The translations under genes were made by a program, and so were the position numbers. Positions 1 through 8,631 of a DNA stretch of 64,000 nt are shown piece after piece. Every line of letters begins with the position of its first letter. Position 1 is the stretch's first letter. A model generated the notes under the pieces. That model made no database searches, was not told where the DNA came from, and was given only the letters and a program-made list of their open reading frames with translations. The stretch is from Pseudomonadota bacterium (lineage in GTDB: Bacteria > Pseudomonadota > Gammaproteobacteria > Burkholderiales > Rhodocyclaceae): NCBI GenBank assembly GCA_008501585.1, contig QQUN01000052.1, forward strand, positions 23,351 through 87,350, given 5' to 3'.

Positions 1-199
1 CGGCCACCGGCACGACGCGGTTGCCGATCTCGATGCCGAACACCTGCCCGACGTTGGAGGCCGGGTCGGTGCTGACCAGCAGCACCCGCTGCCCGGCGTC
101 GGCCAGGCGGATGGCGGTGGCGCAGGCCAGCGAGGTCTTGCCGACGCCGCCCTTGCCGGTGAAGAACAGGAAGCGCGGCGGCTGGGCAAGATAGTGCAT
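1..199 (-). CDS. arsA: Arsenical pump ATPase ArsA, N-terminal part (cut by window edge)
   Basis: ArsA is the soluble ATPase that powers the ArsB arsenite efflux pump. Only the first 66 codons lie in the window; the gene continues past base 1. The start ATG is at 199-197 and the first residues carry the deviant Walker A loop GKGGVGKTS (about residues 15-23), followed by the STDPASN stretch (about 46-52) typical of ArsA/GET3 ATPases. It lies 13 nt downstream of arsD on the same strand, in the order arsR-arsD-arsA, so co-transcription is likely. Family assignment is firm from the two motifs and the neighbours; completeness, the second ATPase half and the presence of arsB cannot be judged here. 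Confidence 0.9.
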   Translation of the reverse strand, partial: MHYLAQPPRFLFFTGKGGVGKTSLACATAIRLADAGQRVLLVSTDPASNVGQVFGIEIGNRVVPVA

Positions 200-212
200 G
201 GGGCGCGTCCGC

Positions 213-581
213 TTAACCGGCGCAGCGCCCGCCGGAGCAGCAACCGCTGACTTCCGGCTCGGGCTCGGCAGGCGCGGCGGCGGCACCCAGCCAGTGGGTC
301 AGCTCGGCGCGGTTGGGGTAGCGGCCGGCCATGGCGATCTCGCCGTCGAGCAGGATCAGCGGCAGGGCATCGGGGCCGGAGCGGTCGAGAAAGCTCTTGA
401 CCGTGGCGTTGCCGGCAAAGGCCAGCGGCTGCTGGCCGAGGTTGTAGCGGTCGATGCGGGCGCCGTTCTGCGCGGCCCATTCGAGGTCGGCGGCGAAGGT
501 GATCAGCGCCTGGTCGGCGTCAACACCGCAGACGCCCGAGCTGCAGCACAGGGCGGGATCGAACACTTGGATGCTTTTCAT
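213..581 (-). CDS. arsD: Arsenite metallochaperone / repressor ArsD
   Basis: ArsD (122 aa) delivers arsenite to ArsA and can act as a weak trans-acting repressor of ars operons. The sequence shows the conserved thioredoxin-like fold region with Cys12-Cys13 and Cys18 in a CCSSGVCG motif, the three cysteines known to bind As(III) in this family. A second cluster near the C-terminus (Cys112, Cys113, Cys119) resembles the additional vicinal pairs seen in the plasmid R773 ArsD. The length is normal for the family. It sits between arsR and arsA on the minus strand with short gaps (33 and 13 nt), so it belongs to one operon. Confidence 0.93.
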   Translation of the reverse strand: MKSIQVFDPALCCSSGVCGVDADQALITFAADLEWAAQNGARIDRYNLGQQPLAFAGNATVKSFLDRSGPDALPLILLDGEIAMAGRYPNRAELTHWLGAAAAPAEPEPEVSGCCSGGRCAG

Positions 582-614
582 GGACGGGTTCCTTGATCGG
601 ATGAGGTGAAAAAG

Positions 615-944
615 TCAGCGTTTGCCGGCGGCGGCGCGAAGCTCGAGGCATTTCTCGGGCTGGTCGGCGCAGCACGCTTCGGTGAGGTAGGCGATGGTGT
701 CGAGCATCAGCGGAATGTTGGCCCGGTAGCGCTGGTAGCGCCCCTCGGGGGTGACCGTGATCAGCCCGGCGCGGGTCAGCGCCTTGAAGTGGAACGACAG
801 GTTGGTGGGCGGCACATCGAGCGCGCTGGCGATGTCGCCGGCAACCAGGCCGTCGGGCGCCTTGCGCACCAGCAGCCGGTAGATTTCCAGGCGCAAGCCG
901 GAGGCGAGGGATTCGAAAACGGCGGTGGCCGTGGCGGTATTCAT
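615..944 (-). CDS. arsR: ArsR-family arsenic-responsive repressor
   Basis: A 109-aa winged-helix repressor of the SmtB/ArsR family, first gene of the ars operon, expected to release its operator on binding As(III). The winged helix covers about residues 8-80, with the recognition helix around PPTNLSFHFKAL (45-56). The classic ELCVCDL metal site in that helix is missing: the equivalent helix has no cysteine. Instead Cys91, Cys92 and Cys99 lie in a C-terminal CC-x6-C arrangement, like the alternative arsenite site described for Acidithiobacillus ferrooxidans ArsR. A 12-bp palindrome lies 12 nt upstream of the start. Autorepression is inferred from family behaviour. Confidence 0.92.
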   Translation of the reverse strand: MNTATATAVFESLASGLRLEIYRLLVRKAPDGLVAGDIASALDVPPTNLSFHFKALTRAGLITVTPEGRYQRYRANIPLMLDTIAYLTEACCADQPEKCLELRAAAGKR

Positions 945-956
945 GCCGCGACTCTA

Positions 957-968
957 CAACAGATGTTG
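957..968. promoter_or_regulatory. Candidate ArsR operator palindrome upstream of arsR
   Basis: CAACAGATGTTG has two perfect 5-bp arms, CAACA and TGTTG, around GA. It sits 12 nt upstream of the arsR start codon, where an autoregulated ArsR repressor would bind. Binding is inferred from position and symmetry only. Confidence 0.45.
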
Positions 969-1002
969 AACTATCAAAATGATCTGGGTCAGTTGTGCGC
1001 CT

Positions 1003-2148
1003 TCAGGTGGCGGCGGCTTGCGGGCTGGTGAGGGCCTGGGGGAGGGCGCTGGCCGCCTTGTGGTGATACATCGCCAGATCGGCGCGGTGGATGATGTCGT
1101 CCGCCGTGGCGCCGGGGTAGGGGAACAGGCACAGCCCGACGCTGGCGCTGAGCGCCACGCCGGCGGGCAGGCTGTCGTCGCGCCGGGCGATCGCCGCCTG
1201 CAGGCGCTCGGCCCGCCGGGCCGCGTGGTCGCCGTCGGGTACGTCGGGCACCAGCACCACGAATTCGTCGCCGCCGAGCCGGGCCACGGTGTCGGCGTCT
1301 CGCACCGCCTCGCGCAGGTGCGCCGCAACGCGCCGGAGCGCCTGGTCGCCCACGGCATGGCCGTGGACATCGTTGATGGGCTTGAAGTCGTTCAGGTCGA
1401 CGAAGTACAGCGCATGTTGCGCCGCCGAGCGCTCGGCACCGGCCAGCAACTGGTGGATGCGGTCGTAGAGCAACTCGCGGTTGGGCAGTCCGGTGAGGCT
1501 GTCGTGCAGCGCGCGGTCGAGGTGCTGGCGGCGCTCGTCTTCCAGCGCCTGCTTGTGCACGAACAGCCGCCGCCGCTGGCGCTCCACCATATAGCCCGCG
1601 CTGCCGCCGATGAGGTTGGCACAGATGATGAAGAAGTCCTGCGTGGCGAGCAGGTGGCGGGGGTAGTCGGCCAGCGCGCCGAAGCACAGGTTGTAGGTGA
1701 CCAGCAGCACCAGATCGACCGCCAGCGCATAGATGAAGCGGGTGCCGCTGAAGTTGTAGGTAAAGAAGGTGACGAGCACCACCACGGGGTAGTAGTGCGC
1801 CACCACCTCCAGCGGCATCAACTGCATCATGGCGATCAGCCCGAGGCCGCCGGTGAGCCCGTTGAGCGCCGGCAGCAGGTAGGCGCAGCGCCGGTAATGC
1901 GCGGTGAAGGTGAGGTAGATGAAGGCGATCGGGATGAGCAGCGAGCCCAGGCGGATCGCCCACAGCGCACCGTGCTGCGCGTCGGGCACATACCAGGCGT
2001 CGAGCACGAACAGCAGCGCATACAGCGCCGGGCCGATCACCAGCGCCAACCGCCACTGCATGAGCATGCGTGGGTAGATGTCGTCGTCGTAGGCGCGTTC
2101 GAGTGCCGGGTTGCGGAACCGGAGCGTCAGCGGATGAAGCCGTGTCAT
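1003..2148 (-). CDS. Membrane-bound diguanylate cyclase (GGDEF)
   Basis: A 381-aa protein that should make cyclic di-GMP from two GTP. The first ~190 residues hold about six hydrophobic segments (roughly 33-52, 64-82, 88-110, 115-131, 137-158, 168-187), an integral-membrane sensor region without a recognised ligand site. A short linker leads to a GGDEF domain from about residue 213: the active-site GGDEF is intact at 292-296, and RDAD at 283-286 has the spacing of the allosteric RxxD I-site, so product inhibition is expected. The open frame extends upstream to 2385, but the ATG at 2148 just before the first conserved segment is preferred. No EAL domain follows. Signal and target are unknown. 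Confidence 0.88.
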   Translation of the reverse strand: MTRLHPLTLRFRNPALERAYDDDIYPRMLMQWRLALVIGPALYALLFVLDAWYVPDAQHGALWAIRLGSLLIPIAFIYLTFTAHYRRCAYLLPALNGLTGGLGLIAMMQLMPLEVVAHYYPVVVLVTFFTYNFSGTRFIYALAVDLVLLVTYNLCFGALADYPRHLLATQDFFIICANLIGGSAGYMVERQRRRLFVHKQALEDERRQHLDRALHDSLTGLPNRELLYDRIHQLLAGAERSAAQHALYFVDLNDFKPINDVHGHAVGDQALRRVAAHLREAVRDADTVARLGGDEFVVLVPDVPDGDHAARRAERLQAAIARRDDSLPAGVALSASVGLCLFPYPGATADDIIHRADLAMYHHKAASALPQALTSPQAAAT

Positions 2149-2455
2149 GGCGGAGTCATCGGTCGAGTCATACCCATATGGCGCGGTGTGCTCCAGCCAA
2201 CGGCGCAGCGATACGGATCTTGAGCAGAAAAGCGGCTCCAACGGAGGAAAACCGCACACCGGCGGATGGCGCGACACCGGAAAAACGCCAACGCGGCGAC
2301 ACCGGCGGGCGCCTTGTTCTGCCCCGTGTGCGGGCGCCATCCCCCGGCGGTGGGCGGGTGTCATTGCGGCAGTGCAGTCAATCACTGCGGCCGCTTCGTG
2401 CTAGCTTTTCTCTGCTGGTCCAGAAAAGCACTGATTTTCCCAACAGGAGAACAGC
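2149..2455. other. Intergenic region between diguanylate cyclase and MBL-fold genes
   Basis: About 307 bases of divergent promoter space. It contains two perfect stem-loops, 2369-2374 with 2383-2388 (6 bp) and 2404-2411 with 2422-2429 (8 bp, loop of 10), the latter in the probable leader of the MBL gene. I see no convincing gene here; the open frames are shadows. Confidence 0.4.
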
Positions 2456-3418
2456 ATGAAAACCACGTCACTACTCGGCGCCCTCGCCCTGGGCGCCCTG
2501 GCCGCACATCCCGCCTTGGCCGCCAACGTAAAAGTCACGCCGCTGGGCGGGCAGGACGGCGAATTCTGCGTGCTCGACCGCGCCCTGATTTTCGAAGACC
2601 CCAACGGCACCCGCCTGCTCTACGACCCGGGCCGCACCGTGGCCGGCACGGACGACCCGCGCCTGGGCAAGATCGACGTCGTGCTGGTGAGCCACATGCA
2701 TGGCGACCATGTGGGCGACAAACACACCCAGGCCCCCAACGCCGGCGCCTGCGACAAACCGGACATGTCCGTGTCGGCCGCGCCCAACACGCTGGCGGTG
2801 AACATCGCCCTGGCCAAGAACGCCAAAATCGTCACCGGCAGCGAAATGCCGGCCTTCTTCGCCAACAAGCTCAAGAACAACGGCGGCGACCCCAAGAACG
2901 CCGTCCTCGCCCGCTTCGGCGCCAGCCAGACCATCGGCGGCGTCACCATCGCCACCGTGACCGCCATCCACAGCAATGGCGTCGACGGCGACCTGGTCGG
3001 CGGCGATTTCGGCACGCGCCTGAAAGAAGCCGGCCTCTCCGCCTATGTCGGCGAAGCCACCGGCTATGTGCTCAAGTTCAGCAATGGCCTCGTCGCCTAC
3101 CTTTCGGGCGACACCGGCATCACCGGCGATCAGGAAAAGGTCGTGCGCGGCCACTACAAGGCCAAACTCGCCGTCATCAACATCGGCGATACCTTCACCA
3201 CCGGCCCCACCGAAGCCGCCTACGTGATCAACGACCTGGTCCGGCCGGCCTCGGTCATCGTCTCCCACGCCAATGAGCCCGCCACCGAGGGCGGCAAGGT
3301 CAAGGCGGGCACGCGCACGGAAAGCTTCATCAAGGCCACCAAGGTGCCGGTGCATGTGCCGCTGTCGGGGAAGACGATGGAGTTTGATGGGGGCGGGGGG
3401 TGTGTTGTGGGGTGTTGA
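2456..3418 (+). CDS. Secreted metallo-beta-lactamase-fold hydrolase
   Basis: A 320-aa protein with an N-terminal signal peptide (positive start, hydrophobic core about 5-17, likely cleavage after Ala-22/23), so probably periplasmic. The zinc-binding signature HMHGDH is at residues 80-85, and further histidines and aspartates (around HSN near 172, SGDTG near 218 and SHANEP near 271) complete a typical binuclear MBL site. The arrangement is that of the UlaG-like MBL group; the substrate cannot be read from sequence. A clear ribosome site AGGAGA at 2445-2450 supports the start. The C-terminus is a low-complexity glycine/cysteine tail. It stands alone, divergent from the diguanylate cyclase. Confidence 0.85.
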   Translation: MKTTSLLGALALGALAAHPALAANVKVTPLGGQDGEFCVLDRALIFEDPNGTRLLYDPGRTVAGTDDPRLGKIDVVLVSHMHGDHVGDKHTQAPNAGACDKPDMSVSAAPNTLAVNIALAKNAKIVTGSEMPAFFANKLKNNGGDPKNAVLARFGASQTIGGVTIATVTAIHSNGVDGDLVGGDFGTRLKEAGLSAYVGEATGYVLKFSNGLVAYLSGDTGITGDQEKVVRGHYKAKLAVINIGDTFTTGPTEAAYVINDLVRPASVIVSHANEPATEGGKVKAGTRTESFIKATKVPVHVPLSGKTMEFDGGGGCVVGC

Positions 3419-3817
3419 TTGGTTGTTCTAATGATGCGGACGGGGCGGTGCGGATAGTCGCGCCGCCCTGTGACGTTAACGCTCATAGCTTGCCGGGGAT
3501 TGGAGGGCGGTTCTTGGTCGCCAATGGCTGCTGTGGATGGCAGTCGAAGAAGAATGCTTCCGGAGTCTTTAGTGCGATAGATGTCTCGGTCCGGCCGGGC
3601 GGGTATTTGTGGTAGGGCGAAATAACCAAAGGGCATTGCGCCGCAGGGCGCTCCCGTGCAAGATGGCGCGGTTTGAACATGAACGTTCGGTAGCCGCGGC
3701 GGCGGACGCTTGCCTTCCGAGCGCGGGTTGGGCATGTTGGGAAATCTGTATTCGGCGCCGCTCTTCGATTATTGCGCCCTGCGCGGGCTATCTTGCATTA
3801 CATATAGTGGAGGCACA
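3419..3817. other. Gene-free leader of the ParA-SIR2 unit
   Basis: About 400 bases with no convincing gene. Base composition drops from the very GC-rich MBL gene toward the AT-richer ParA gene. The stretch around 3606-3650 resembles half of a dispersed intergenic repeat of the kind common in betaproteobacteria, but I could not identify a partner arm. No tRNA or clear direct repeat marking an attachment site was seen. Confidence 0.4.
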
Positions 3818-4813
3818 ATGAAATCGATAGCGGTATTCAATAACAAAGGTGGTGTTGGGAAAACAACATTTCTATGCAATCTTGCTGCGTCACTTTCCCA
3901 TCATGGCGGCAAGAAGGTGCTCATCGTAGACGCTGATCCACAGTGCAATGCGACACAGTATATGTTCGACGACACAACGGTGGATGAAATCTACGAAAAG
4001 GGTGGGTTTACTATCCTTGATGTAGTTAAACCACTGGCGCAAGGAAAAGGTTTTGTTAAAGCGCTCCATGTGCGCGAGAGCCAATCATTTAAAGTGGACG
4101 TTATACCAGGGGACCCCAGTATGTCCCTTGAAGAGGATCGATTGGCGAGTGATTGGGTTCAAGCAACAGGTGGAGATATTCGAGGTCTTAGAACAACGTT
4201 TTTGTTTTCGCAACTTCTTAGTCAATGCGGGAACTACGACTATGTCTTCTTCGACATGGGGCCGTCGCTGGGGTCCATCAATCGGGCTGTCCTAGTGGCT
4301 GTCGATGGATTCGTGACGCCGATGTCAACCGATATATTTTCCATTCGCGCTATCGACAACATTAGTCTTTCACTTTCAACCTGGAAAAAAAAGTTGGAGA
4401 GGGCGCTAGAGGATGTGGCAGATAGTATTGATGACCTTGAGATTGACAATCCCTGCTGGCATCTTCAGTTTGTCGGCTATCTAACGCAACAGTATACGGC
4501 GAAAATGGTGCGCGGCGAGAAGCAGCCGGTTCGTGCATTCGACAAGATTGCAAAGAAAATTCCACTAAGAATTGAAAAGCAACTTATCGCGCATTTTGCT
4601 GATCAGGAGCTTCCGTCAAGCACATTTGACCTTGGATCTATTCCAACATTGAATAGCCTGATTCCACTTGCCCAGTCTGCTCACAAGCCAATATTTACCC
4701 TACGGTCCTCGGATGGTGTGGTTGGGGCGCACTTCAGCAAAGTGAAGGAGTACGAGGAAAATATTAGAGATATCGCGGTACGGTTCGGGTCTCAAGTGGG
4801 AGCGCTACTGTGA
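3818..4813 (+). CDS. ParA/MinD-like deviant Walker ATPase of a two-gene SIR2 unit
   Basis: A 331-aa P-loop ATPase. The deviant Walker A motif KGGVGKTT is at residues 10-17, the switch-like DADPQCNAT region at 38-46, and Walker B in VFFDMGPS at 143-150, the full ParA/MinD/Soj set. The region after about residue 185 is longer and more charged than in chromosomal ParA and has no recognised domain. There is no ParB gene or obvious centromere repeat nearby, so plasmid partition is unlikely. The start at 3818 follows GGAGG at 3809-3813; an upstream extension in frame lacks conservation. Codon use and base composition are far AT-richer than both flanks, a sign of transfer. The stop overlaps the next start by 4 nt, implying translational coupling to the SIR2 gene. 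Confidence 0.85.
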   Translation: MKSIAVFNNKGGVGKTTFLCNLAASLSHHGGKKVLIVDADPQCNATQYMFDDTTVDEIYEKGGFTILDVVKPLAQGKGFVKALHVRESQSFKVDVIPGDPSMSLEEDRLASDWVQATGGDIRGLRTTFLFSQLLSQCGNYDYVFFDMGPSLGSINRAVLVAVDGFVTPMSTDIFSIRAIDNISLSLSTWKKKLERALEDVADSIDDLEIDNPCWHLQFVGYLTQQYTAKMVRGEKQPVRAFDKIAKKIPLRIEKQLIAHFADQELPSSTFDLGSIPTLNSLIPLAQSAHKPIFTLRSSDGVVGAHFSKVKEYEENIRDIAVRFGSQVGALL

Positions 4814-5679
4814 TCTCTTGGCCGCCGCAGCTCATTCAAGACCTAGCACGTCGACGGGCGATCTTATTCCTTGGTTCCGGCGTATCAAAAAATTCGACCT
4901 CAACTATCGGTCAGGTTAAACATCCACCGACCTGGGAGGAGTTTCTAAAGGAGGCGCTCAGCAAGTGCCAGAATTCAAAAAGGCACATCCAAAAATTGCT
5001 GAATGAGGGTGACTACCTAACCGCTTGTGAAGTTCTGAAGCATAAGCTGGATGACCAGTGGAATGCTCTTATACACGAGCAGTTTGTCCAGCCCGGCTTT
5101 TCTCCTGCTGATATACACAAAGATATATTTAAATTGGATAGCCGAATTGTACTAACTCAGAACGTTGACAAAATTTATGATGCTTTTGCGTCAAGCGAGT
5201 CGGCGGGCACAGTGTATGTTAAGGAGTATTCGAAGGCAGATGTTGCACTGGTTGTAAGAGGAGATAAACGATGCGTGCTGAAAGCCCATGGAACAGTCGA
5301 TACACCCGGCGAAATGATTTTTACGCGTGAGGAATACAGTCGGGCTCGGTTTGAATATAGCGCATTCTATGATGTCTTGGACGCTTTGACCGTAACGCAC
5401 ACGCTTTTGTTTATTGGGTGCGGTCTATCGGATCCAGATGTTCAAATCATGCTTGAAAGGCACGCGTATAAGTTTCCGGGAAGTCGCCCTCACTATATGA
5501 TTGCGCCTACTGGCCTACTTCATGACGACATCCAGCAAAGTCTCAGAAGAAACCTCAATATTCGGTTTCTATTCTATAAACCACAAGATCATCATAAGGA
5601 GCTCCGGGATTCATTGCATGAGCTTGTTGGCTTAGTGGACACCCTGCGCGGCGAACTATCTGCGACCCGAGACTGGTAG
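4810..5679 (+). CDS. SIR2-like domain protein, probable NAD-consuming effector
   Basis: A 289-aa protein of the SIR2-like (SIR2_2) class. Visible motifs: GSGVS at 22-26 (nucleotide-binding loop), TQNVD at 116-120 (the Asn-Asp of the NAD site), His160-Gly161 in KAHG (catalytic His position) and the GCGLSDPD stretch at 203-210 typical of bacterial SIR2-like proteins. The zinc-binding cysteine pairs of true deacetylases are not evident, which fits defence-type NAD hydrolases rather than sirtuin deacylases. The start is GTG at 4810, overlapping the ParA stop, with GGGAG at 4798-4802. AT-rich like its partner. No C-terminal fused domain is present, so sensing or activation may depend on the ParA-like ATPase; that is inference. 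Confidence 0.85.
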   Translation: MISWPPQLIQDLARRRAILFLGSGVSKNSTSTIGQVKHPPTWEEFLKEALSKCQNSKRHIQKLLNEGDYLTACEVLKHKLDDQWNALIHEQFVQPGFSPADIHKDIFKLDSRIVLTQNVDKIYDAFASSESAGTVYVKEYSKADVALVVRGDKRCVLKAHGTVDTPGEMIFTREEYSRARFEYSAFYDVLDALTVTHTLLFIGCGLSDPDVQIMLERHAYKFPGSRPHYMIAPTGLLHDDIQQSLRRNLNIRFLFYKPQDHHKELRDSLHELVGLVDTLRGELSATRDW

Positions 5680-5683
5680 CTAG

Positions 5684-5776
5684 CGTAGCCCGGAAAAGAC
5701 CCGCAGCGCCGCCTCGGGGGTTCGTCGGAGGATCGACCGCTGATCCCGGATTTCGCTTCGCTCTATCCGGGCTACG
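5684..5776. repeat. REP-like inverted-repeat element after the SIR2 gene
   Basis: Arms CGTAGCCCGGA (5684-5694) and TCCGGGCTACG (5766-5776) are perfect inverted repeats. The right half contains its own hairpin, CCCGGAT with ATCCGGG, around a TTCGCTTCG loop, the form of the widespread GTAGCCCGGATAAGCG-type repetitive extragenic palindrome. It begins 4 nt after the SIR2 stop codon. Confidence 0.75.
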
Positions 5777-5843
5777 AACCCCGCCGAAACGCCATCGGCA
5801 GCTCATGGCGACCATCTACCGCCTCTGACCAACCGCCCGTGAA

Positions 5844-5880
5844 CAAAAAAACGCCAGCCCGGCATCACCCGGCTGGCGTT
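5844..5880 (-). terminator. Rho-independent terminator of glcB
   Basis: Stem ACGCCAGCC (5851-5859) with GGCTGGCGT (5871-5879); read on the minus strand it is followed by a run of T (complement of 5845-5850). It lies 24 nt past the malate synthase stop. Confidence 0.85.
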
Positions 5881-5903
5881 TCTCTTTGCGGCAAGCGGTC
5901 GGC

Positions 5904-8057
5904 TTACAGCGCCTTCACCGACAAGCGATGCGCATGCAGCAGCGGCTCGGTGTAGCCGCTGGGTTGCTGGCAGCCCTTGAAGACCAGGTCGCAGGCGGCT
6001 TCGAAGGCGATGCCGTCGTAGGCGGGGGCCATGGGGCGGTAGGCGGGGTCGCCGGCGTTCTGGCTGTCGACCACCTTGGCCATTTTCTTCATGGTCTCGA
6101 GCACCTGTTCGATGGTGCAGATGCCGTGGCGCAGCCAGTTGGCGATGTGCTGGCTGGAGATGCGCAGGGTGGCGCGGTCTTCCATGAGGCCGACGTTGTT
6201 GATGTCGGGCACCTTGGAGCAGCCCACGCCCTGGTCGACCCAGCGCACGACGTAGCCGAGGATGCCCTGGGCGTTGTTGTCGAGTTCCTTCTGGATCTCG
6301 TCGGCGCTGAGTTTCTGGTCGCCCAGCAGCGGGATGTCGAGGATGTCGTCCACATTGGCCGGGGTGCGGCCGCGCAACTCGGCCTGCACGCCGAAGACGT
6401 TGATCTGGTGGTAGTGCAGGGCGTGGAGGGTGGCGGCGGTGGGCGAGGGCACCCAGGCGGTGTTGGCGCCGGACTTGGGATGGCCGATCTTGGCGACCAT
6501 CATGTCGGCCATGTTGTCGGGCACCGGCCACATGCCTTTGCCGATCTGCGCGCGGCCGGGCAGGCCGCAGGCGAGGCCGACGTCGACGTTCTGGTCTTCG
6601 TAGGCGAGGATCCACTTCATGGTCTTGAGCTTGGCCTTGGGCGCAAAGGGGCCGGCCTCCATGCTGGTGTGGATTTCGTCGCCGGTGCGGTCGAGGAAGC
6701 CGGTGTTGATGAACACCACGCGCTCTTTGGCGGCGCGGATGCATTCCTTGAGGTTGACCGAGGTGCGGCGCTCTTCGTCCATGATGCCGACCTTGAGCGT
6801 GTTCTTGGGTAGGCCAAGGGCTTGCTCGACACGGCCGAACAGCTCGACGGTAAAGGCGACTTCTTCCGGCCCGTGCATCTTGGGCTTGACGATATTCACG
6901 CTGCCCGAGGTGGAGTTGCGGAAGGGGGCGTTGCCCTTGAGGTCGTGGATCGCGGCGCATGCGGTGAACATGGCGTCCATGATGCCTTCGGGGATCTGGT
7001 GGCCATCGGCGGCGATGATGGCCGGGTTGGTCATCAGGTGGCCCACGTTGCGCACGAACAGCATGGCGCGGCCCTTGAGGGTGAGCTTGCTGCCGTCGGG
7101 CGCGGTGTAGACGCGGTCGGGGTTCATGCGGCGGGTGAAGGTCTTGCCGCCCTTGCTCATCTCCTCGCTCAGCGTGCCTTTCATCAGGCCCAGCCAGTTG
7201 CCATAGGCCAGCGCCTTGTCTTCGGCATCGACGGCGGCGACGGAGTCTTCGCAGTCCATGATGGTGGTCAGCGCGGCTTCGACCAGCACGTCCTTGATGC
7301 CGGCCGGATCGGTCTTGCCGATCGGGTGGTGGCGGTCGAACTGGATCTCGAAGTGCAGGCCGTGTTGCTTGAGCAGCACGGCGGGCGTGTCGCCCACGTG
7401 GTAGCCGGCGAACTGTGCCGGGTCGGCCAGGCTGGTGGTGGTGCCGTCCTTGAGCGTGACCACGAGCTTGCCGTCGACCACGGCATAGTCGGTGGCGTCC
7501 TTGTGGCTGGCGTCGACCAGCGTGGCGGCGTCGTCGAGGAAGTTGCGCGCGTATTCCACCACCTTGGCGCCGCGCACCGGGTTGTATTCCGCGCCTTTCT
7601 CGGCGCCGTTGGTTTCGGGCAGCACGTCGGTGCCGTACAGCGCGTCATACAGGCTGCCCCAGCGGGCATTGGCGGCGTTGAGCGCAAAGCGGGCGTTCAT
7701 CACCGGCACCACCAGCTGCGGGCCGGCCTGGGTGGCGATCTCGGGCTCGACGTTTTCGGTCTCGATCTTGAAGTCCGGGCCCTCGGGCACGAGGTAGCCG
7801 ATCTCGGTCAGGAAGGCCTTGTAGGCGGCAAAGTCGCCCTTGCCGTTGGCCTGGTGCCAGGCGTCGATCTTGGCCTGCAGTTCGTCACGCTTGGCGAGCA
7901 GGGCGCGGTTCTTCGGCGCCAGGTCGTTGACGATGCCCTCCAGCCCCGACCAGAACTGCTCGGCGGTGACGCCGGTGCCCGGCAGGATGTCGTTCTCAAG
8001 CAGTTGCTTCAGCGCGTTGGCGACCTGCATGCCGCCGATCTGGGTATGTGTGCTCAT
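5904..8057 (-). CDS. glcB: Malate synthase G
   Basis: Condenses glyoxylate and acetyl-CoA to malate in the cytosol, the anaplerotic step needed when cells live on C2 compounds. At 717 aa it has the length of the single-chain G isoform (about 720) rather than the shorter A form. Arg336 in the FVRNVGH segment corresponds to the catalytic arginine of E. coli malate synthase G, and the segments [11 protein letters not shown] (267-277) and [11 protein letters not shown] are characteristic. No isocitrate lyase gene is adjacent, so the gene is a monocistronic unit with its own terminator. It fits with the acetyl-CoA output of the phenylacetate cluster and the acetate symporter in this window. Confidence 0.97.
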   Translation of the reverse strand: MSTHTQIGGMQVANALKQLLENDILPGTGVTAEQFWSGLEGIVNDLAPKNRALLAKRDELQAKIDAWHQANGKGDFAAYKAFLTEIGYLVPEGPDFKIETENVEPEIATQAGPQLVVPVMNARFALNAANARWGSLYDALYGTDVLPETNGAEKGAEYNPVRGAKVVEYARNFLDDAATLVDASHKDATDYAVVDGKLVVTLKDGTTTSLADPAQFAGYHVGDTPAVLLKQHGLHFEIQFDRHHPIGKTDPAGIKDVLVEAALTTIMDCEDSVAAVDAEDKALAYGNWLGLMKGTLSEEMSKGGKTFTRRMNPDRVYTAPDGSKLTLKGRAMLFVRNVGHLMTNPAIIAADGHQIPEGIMDAMFTACAAIHDLKGNAPFRNSTSGSVNIVKPKMHGPEEVAFTVELFGRVEQALGLPKNTLKVGIMDEERRTSVNLKECIRAAKERVVFINTGFLDRTGDEIHTSMEAGPFAPKAKLKTMKWILAYEDQNVDVGLACGLPGRAQIGKGMWPVPDNMADMMVAKIGHPKSGANTAWVPSPTAATLHALHYHQINVFGVQAELRGRTPANVDDILDIPLLGDQKLSADEIQKELDNNAQGILGYVVRWVDQGVGCSKVPDINNVGLMEDRATLRISSQHIANWLRHGICTIEQVLETMKKMAKVVDSQNAGDPAYRPMAPAYDGIAFEAACDLVFKGCQQPSGYTEPLLHAHRLSVKAL

Positions 8058-8151
8058 CAGCCTGGACCTCAGTGTTGCACCGGCCGCGGGGCCGGCGGAT
8101 TCAAATGGATGCGTGCCATTCTAAAGCGTCGCGATGGTTTTATCTAATGTC

Positions 8152-8502
8152 TTATATAACAGTTGGTGCGGTATCGGCCGGGCGGGCGTGTACCGCCAGC
8201 CAGATGGTGCTCGCCTCGGTGCGCGCCACCCGGTGCTTGCAGCCGGCCGGCAGCAGCAGCCAGTCGCCTGGCGTAAGCGGCTGCTCGCGCCCGTCGTCAA
8301 AAGCCAGCACGGCCGCGCCGCGCACCAGCAACACCCACTCGTCGTCTGCCTGTTCGTACCAGAAGCCCGGCGGGCTCGCGTGGTGGTGCGAGACAATCCG
8401 CTCGATCCGCACCGCGCCATTGGCAAACAGCGGGCGGAAATCTTCCTCCGCGCCGGGCGTGGGCAGGTCGGCAAAGAGTGAGCCGTGGGCCGCTGGGGTC
8501 AT
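8152..8502 (-). CDS. Small cupin-domain protein
   Basis: A 116-aa single-domain cupin. Metal-site residues of cupin motif 1 are visible in HHHASPPGFWYEQADDEW (about 39-56) and of motif 2 in LTPGDWLLLPAGCKHRV (76-92), with the usual His-His...Glu and His positions, so a metal-bound beta-barrel is likely. The function is not identifiable; small cupins of this type act in sugar or aromatic metabolism or in sensing. The start ATG at 8502 is preceded by GAGG. The gene is divergent from the LysR regulator at 8632 with only 129 nt between, which makes it a plausible target of that regulator. The minus-strand frame continues far upstream, but that extension is antisense shadow. Confidence 0.75.
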   Translation of the reverse strand: MTPAAHGSLFADLPTPGAEEDFRPLFANGAVRIERIVSHHHASPPGFWYEQADDEWVLLVRGAAVLAFDDGREQPLTPGDWLLLPAGCKHRVARTEASTIWLAVHARPADTAPTVI

Positions 8503-8631
8503 GAGCCTCGCTGAGGGGGTGGCAGGGCAATGATGCGCTGCAACTACTATAGACAGGATTCCACCATAGCGGCGGGTTGGGGAAGAGGGAATTCCTGTTA
8601 CAGTCAAGGCAGTCGATACCTGAGGTACGGA

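Noticed and set aside
1003..2385. Longer diguanylate cyclase from 2385
   Set aside because: The extra 79 residues are low-complexity and arginine/proline-rich with no family support; ATG at 2148 is better.
3609..3821. Possible 70-codon gene before the ParA ATPase
   Set aside because: No ribosome site, no recognisable composition or motif, and it overlaps the ParA ribosome site.
3818..4813. Plasmid/chromosome partition ParA
   Set aside because: No ParB gene, no parS-like repeats, and it is coupled to a SIR2 gene instead.
3419..5800. Attachment sites of an integrative element around the ParA-SIR2 pair
   Set aside because: No tRNA gene, integrase or matching direct repeats were found on the two sides.
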